A DNA stretch of 22,138 nt, taken from positions 1-22,138 of IMG/VR virus record IMGVR_UViG_3300030103_005372; one strand, 5' to 3'. Under the pieces are notes generated by a model. The model was given only the letters and a program-made list of their open reading frames with translations. It was not told the origin of the DNA and ran no database searches. This document shows positions 22,049-22,138 of the stretch, in pieces. Origin of the DNA: a virus. A program made the translations under genes and the position numbers. Position 1 is the first letter of the stretch, and each line of letters begins with the position of its first letter.

Positions 22049-22138
22049 CCTACACCACCCCGTCGCGTGTAGAGGTCATACGCATGCGCGCCCCACATCG
22101 TTGCGTCGTCATCGGGGTCAGTCTCCGTCGCCCCGGTT
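22045..22138 (-). CDS. Partial gene, C-terminal 30 residues only
   Basis: An open frame enters from the right edge and ends in TGA overlapping the next TTG start. The visible tail reads TGATETDPDDDATMWGAHAY, then DLYTRRGGVG. The overlap with the following start and absence of stops support a real gene end. Too little is present to assign a family. Confidence 0.6.
   Translation of the reverse strand, partial: TGATETDPDDDATMWGAHAYDLYTRRGGVG

Noticed and set aside
1-22138. tRNA genes, CRISPR arrays, attachment sites, origins, insertion sequences, promoters
   Set aside because: Almost every base is coding with gaps of a few bases to about 30; no cloverleaf, spaced repeats, transposase, integrase or convincing promoter was seen.

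Overview
The window is one continuous minus-strand gene cluster: the DNA-packaging and head (capsid) module of a tailed virus (Caudoviricetes, HK97-type head). It holds 23 complete genes and two genes cut by the window edges. Only short gaps separate them, and many neighbours overlap by 1-8 nt, which is typical of a translationally coupled virus operon. No tRNA, rRNA, CRISPR array, integrase or IS element is visible. Plus-strand open frames are antisense shadows.

In transcription order (high to low coordinates) the layout is as follows. (1) Partial gene, then a 604-aa protein with a tandem helix-turn-helix-like C-terminus, a 564-aa low-complexity protein, and the terminase large subunit (17137-18540). 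(2) A run of small basic and/or cysteine-rich proteins (14692-17140), two of which lie in frames or start positions that simple ORF calling misses. (3) A 466-aa protein carrying a LAGLIDADG endonuclease-like domain, and a portal protein with two inserted zinc-binding motifs. (4) Three small proteins, then a giant 2005-aa protein whose C-terminal third looks like a catalytically dead ATP-dependent DNA ligase. (5) HK97-type prohead protease fused to a long acidic scaffold-like region, then the major capsid protein. (6) Small beta-rich or HeH-domain proteins, probably head decoration or completion proteins, and two small genes at the left edge.

The host cannot be fixed from this window. Gene content and small-protein families look like uncultured marine viruses. 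The number of short zinc ribbons, GGTGA-type ribosome binding sites and five TTG starts would fit an archaeal host, for example Marine Group II/Poseidoniales, but a marine bacterial host is not excluded. The observations most worth follow-up are the dead ligase domain in the giant head-region protein, an internal start that could make a separate scaffold, a shared SWDD(I/V)H tail on two head proteins, a recurrent (I/V)xK(S/A) motif that may mark protease processing sites, a recurrent W-x-x-(L/M)-K peptide in several small proteins, and the LAGLIDADG fusion next to the portal.
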